From positions 1-64,000 of the forward strand of contig JAOHMI010000005.1 of assembly GCA_028101965.1 (NCBI GenBank): a DNA stretch of 64,000 nt, given 5' to 3'. Numbering within the stretch: position 1 is the stretch's first letter; the number at the start of each line of letters is the position of its first letter. The notes beneath the pieces are model-generated. The model did no database searches. It saw only the letters and a program-made list of their open reading frames with translations, and was not told the DNA's origin. Both the position numbers and the translations under genes were made by a program. The DNA is from Bacteriovoracaceae bacterium (GTDB lineage Bacteria; Bdellovibrionota; Bacteriovoracia; Bacteriovoracales; Bacteriovoracaceae). This document shows positions 61,923 to 64,000 of this stretch, in pieces.

Positions 61923-63644
61923 GTGAGCTTTACATTTAACGACCTCTCTGAGCATTTAGTTCAGGCGGTGACTAATCTTGGTTATACCAAGCCCACCGAA
62001 ATTCAAGAAAAGACTATTCCTCTCTTAGCTGAAGGAAATCACGATTTCGTGGGACAAGCCCAAACGGGAACCGGTAAAACCGGAGCTTTTTTGCTTCCTC
62101 TTTTAGAAAATTTCGATCATGATAACAATAATATTTCTGCACTTATTCTAACTCCAACTCGAGAATTGGCCCAACAAGTTTATCTAGAATTAGAAAAATT
62201 TAGTAGCACTAAACCAGTAAACAGCCTTTGTGTTTACGGGGGAACTAGTTATCGGGACCAAATTACCAAGTTGAGAAAAGGTAAAGTGCAAATTGTAGTA
62301 GGAACCCCAGGAAGAATCATCGATTTAATAGATCGAGGAGAGTTGAAGCTAGGTTCATGCCAAAAACTTATTATTGATGAAGCTGATGAAATGCTCAATA
62401 TGGGTTTTCTTCCCGACGTAGAGAAAATCATTGAGCATTTCAATGCTGAACGAAAAATTTGGATGTTTTCTGCCACAATGCCTAAGCAAATTGTAAGTTT
62501 AATCAATGATAAATTTAATAATCCAAAAATAATTCGTTCAGGTGAAGTGAATAAAGCCAATCAAAATATTAAACAGTCTTATATTGTCTTAAATCGAAAA
62601 GATTTTATTCGTGGACTTAAATTATTCTTTGGTAGCCAAAAAGAGTGTTTTGCTATTATTTTTTGTGAAACTCGTTGGGAAACAGAGAAGGTCAGTGACA
62701 ATTTAAATCAGTCTGGTCTTTCTTCTGTCTGTCTTCAAGGTGACTTAAGTCAAGCACAAAGAGATCGAGCTATTCGAATGTTCAAAGAAAAGAAAGTTGA
62801 TATATTAGTCTGTACTGATGTCGCTTCACGTGGTCTGGATATTGATCATGTTACTCACGTAATTAACTTAGGACTTCCTCGACATTTGGAGTCTTATGTT
62901 CACCGAATTGGAAGAACAGGAAGAGCGGATAAAACTGGACAAGCTGTTACCTTAATTACTCCTAATGAAAGACGAGACATTTCAAAAATTGAAAAGCGTT
63001 ATCAAGTTAAGCTTGAGGCGATTAAGTTGCCAAATGAAAATGTTTTAAAAACAGTTAAGCTCGAGGCAGAATTAGAAAAAATGATTAAGATAAAGGAATC
63101 TCTCCTTAAGAAAGGTGAAGATTTCGATGTGGATAAAACATTTCCTCACTTTAGTGAATTCTTAAAGGATTTATCTAAAGATGAAGTAATGAAGTTACTT
63201 TTTACTTTTTACTTTAATCCTGAGTTTCGAAGAATTGATGAAAACTTAAAGATTGCTCCCGTTTTTGAATCCGGATCAATGAGAGGAAAAGGCCGAAGCA
63301 ACGCTAGCGGCAGTCGTGGACGGCTTAGACGCTCTTCTGGTGATAGAGATGATTCTCGTCGCGGAGAAGGACGCCGAAGAGATCGAGATGGACGTCGTGG
63401 AGATGATCGACGCGGAGATGGACCACGTGGTGAAGGAAGACGTGGAGATCGAGACGGACGATTCGGAGATCGTGATGCACGTCGCGGAGGTCGAGACGGA
63501 AGGCGCGGAGAAAGTAGACGTGGAGATGGCCGTCGCTCGGAATCAAGTAGAAGCGAAGGAAGTGATTCAAGAAGAAGTGGTGGTGGCAATCATTTTCGCC
63601 CTAAAAGTTCTGAAAGAAGTCATTCTAGTCACGCTTCTCACTAA
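61923..63644 (+). CDS. DEAD-box RNA helicase with Arg/Gly/Asp-rich tail
   Basis: 573 aa, GTG start with AGGAG ~8 nt upstream. All helicase motifs are present: AQTGTGKT (46-53), PTRELA, DEAD in IIDEADEML, SAT, RGLDID and HRIGRTGRAD. After a ~100-residue linker, the last ~115 residues are an RGG/RGD-like low-complexity tail of Arg, Gly, Asp and Ser. This tail probably binds RNA and the helicase probably serves ribosome assembly or mRNA decay in the cold. It lacks a clear RNA-binding DbpA domain, so it is a DeaD/RhlE/CshA-like enzyme rather than DbpA. Confidence 0.93.
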   Translation: MSFTFNDLSEHLVQAVTNLGYTKPTEIQEKTIPLLAEGNHDFVGQAQTGTGKTGAFLLPLLENFDHDNNNISALILTPTRELAQQVYLELEKFSSTKPVNSLCVYGGTSYRDQITKLRKGKVQIVVGTPGRIIDLIDRGELKLGSCQKLIIDEADEMLNMGFLPDVEKIIEHFNAERKIWMFSATMPKQIVSLINDKFNNPKIIRSGEVNKANQNIKQSYIVLNRKDFIRGLKLFFGSQKECFAIIFCETRWETEKVSDNLNQSGLSSVCLQGDLSQAQRDRAIRMFKEKKVDILVCTDVASRGLDIDHVTHVINLGLPRHLESYVHRIGRTGRADKTGQAVTLITPNERRDISKIEKRYQVKLEAIKLPNENVLKTVKLEAELEKMIKIKESLLKKGEDFDVDKTFPHFSEFLKDLSKDEVMKLLFTFYFNPEFRRIDENLKIAPVFESGSMRGKGRSNASGSRGRLRRSSGDRDDSRRGEGRRRDRDGRRGDDRRGDGPRGEGRRGDRDGRFGDRDARRGGRDGRRGESRRGDGRRSESSRSEGSDSRRSGGGNHFRPKSSERSHSSHASH

Positions 63645-63846
63645 ACAGTATCTAAATTTCAAATTCAATTATGTTCAAATATGAATAAGAGTTCTTTTAA
63701 ATAAAATAATTTAAAATCGTTCACTCTGATCCTATTTCTTTTTAAGCATTTAGGAGGATTCGGTTAGAGTATTCAATGTAAGTATTCATTAACAGTCTTC
63801 TTAGGCAATATTCGCCTTAGCACTTTGTATGGAAAAGGAGACATAT

Positions 63847-64000
63847 ATGAAAATTATCATTCAACACTTTATTCTAACTTTATTAATTGGAGCAGGGGCA
63901 GTCTGGGCACAAAAGTCACTTGAAATTGAGAACGATCCCCAGTTTATTTTATCTAAGCAAGAGTCTTGCTCTCTTAGTTTTCATGTAGAAGATGTAATTA
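63847..64000 (+). CDS. Exported protein, 3'-truncated by window edge
   Basis: AAAAGGAGA precedes an ATG at 63847. The first ~50 residues are visible: signal peptide MKIIIQHFILTLLIGAGAVWA, then QKSLEIENDPQFIL. A Cys lies at ~41 (QESCSLSFH). No family can be assigned from this fragment; not in the ORF track because it is short and runs off the end. Confidence 0.7.
   Translation, partial: MKIIIQHFILTLLIGAGAVWAQKSLEIENDPQFILSKQESCSLSFHVEDVI

Noticed and set aside
63209-63684. Overlapping ORFs on both strands at the helicase C-terminus
   Set aside because: They are frame shadows of the Arg/Gly/Asp repeat; no ribosome-binding site.
1-64000. CRISPR arrays, tRNA or rRNA genes, phage or transposase genes
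   Set aside because: None seen in reading the window; the only long repeats are at 41088-41429 and they are not CRISPR-like.

Overview
The window is AT-rich (mid-30s % GC by eye) and densely coded on both strands. It carries an unusually high share of secreted proteins, lipoproteins and outer-membrane barrels. Several features suggest an AT-rich, predatory-type member of the Bdellovibrionota (Bacteriovoracales-like): a TIGR02147-type regulator, a FecR-domain protein, GY-repeat lipoproteins, a secreted protein-glutamine glutaminase, many secreted hydrolases and c-type cytochrome lipoproteins. This placement is inference from gene content; there is no rRNA or tRNA here. A Bacteroidota-style type-B T9SS sorting domain (33889-36081) is the clearest out-of-place element.

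Layout. 1-2072 is the 3' two-thirds of gltB. 2262-7055 holds a secreted von Willebrand A protein, then a long folded leader RNA and two tandem GY-repeat lipoproteins that end in a strong terminator. 7146-11969 (minus) holds a secreted PI-PLC-like enzyme, a 938-aa secreted protein with an internal duplication, and a MORN/beta-barrel protein. 11985-20652 is a run of envelope and secreted genes: FecR, LamG lipoprotein, FAD oxidoreductase, M1-like peptidase, protein glutaminase and two unknowns. 20660-31344 mixes housekeeping and regulatory genes (prfC, DUF885 peptidase, Bcr/CflA efflux, NYN nuclease, TIGR02147 regulator, alpha/beta hydrolase). 31341-38264 has small exported proteins, a frameshifted DUF1573-like secreted gene, the T9SS-type protein, a lipoprotein and an exonuclease/GIY-YIG nuclease.

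38330-52898 is a c-type heme region. It contains a cytochrome lipoprotein, a CXXCH/porin fusion with a partner barrel protein, a second cytochrome lipoprotein, and a four-gene operon. That operon encodes a heme protein with a DUF1588-like site, a lipoprotein, a Tat-exported DUF1501-like protein and a 1431-aa three-CXXCH lipoprotein. It looks like a divergent relative of the planctomycete DUF1501/cytochrome pairs. Inside the region lie a long non-coding direct repeat (41088-41429) and an orphan LanC-like gene, which look like an insertion. 52943-64000 has small secreted proteins, an SO_0444-type permease, a papain-like protease, a DUF3524 (tRNA-queuosine mannosyltransferase-like) glycosyltransferase, a sphingomyelinase/DNase-I-fold enzyme, a DUF885 lipoprotein peptidase and a DEAD-box helicase with an Arg/Gly/Asp tail.

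Regulatory themes. At least six, probably seven, genes have a -10 element 6-7 nt from the start codon and no Shine-Dalgarno, so leaderless mRNAs look common. Two unrelated genes share a stem-loop plus ATTGGAGAG ribosome-binding-site layout with apparent compensatory changes. Other features worth a second look are the three-way-junction leader at 4295-4378 and a perfect terminator-like hairpin inside a coding sequence at 31219-31260.
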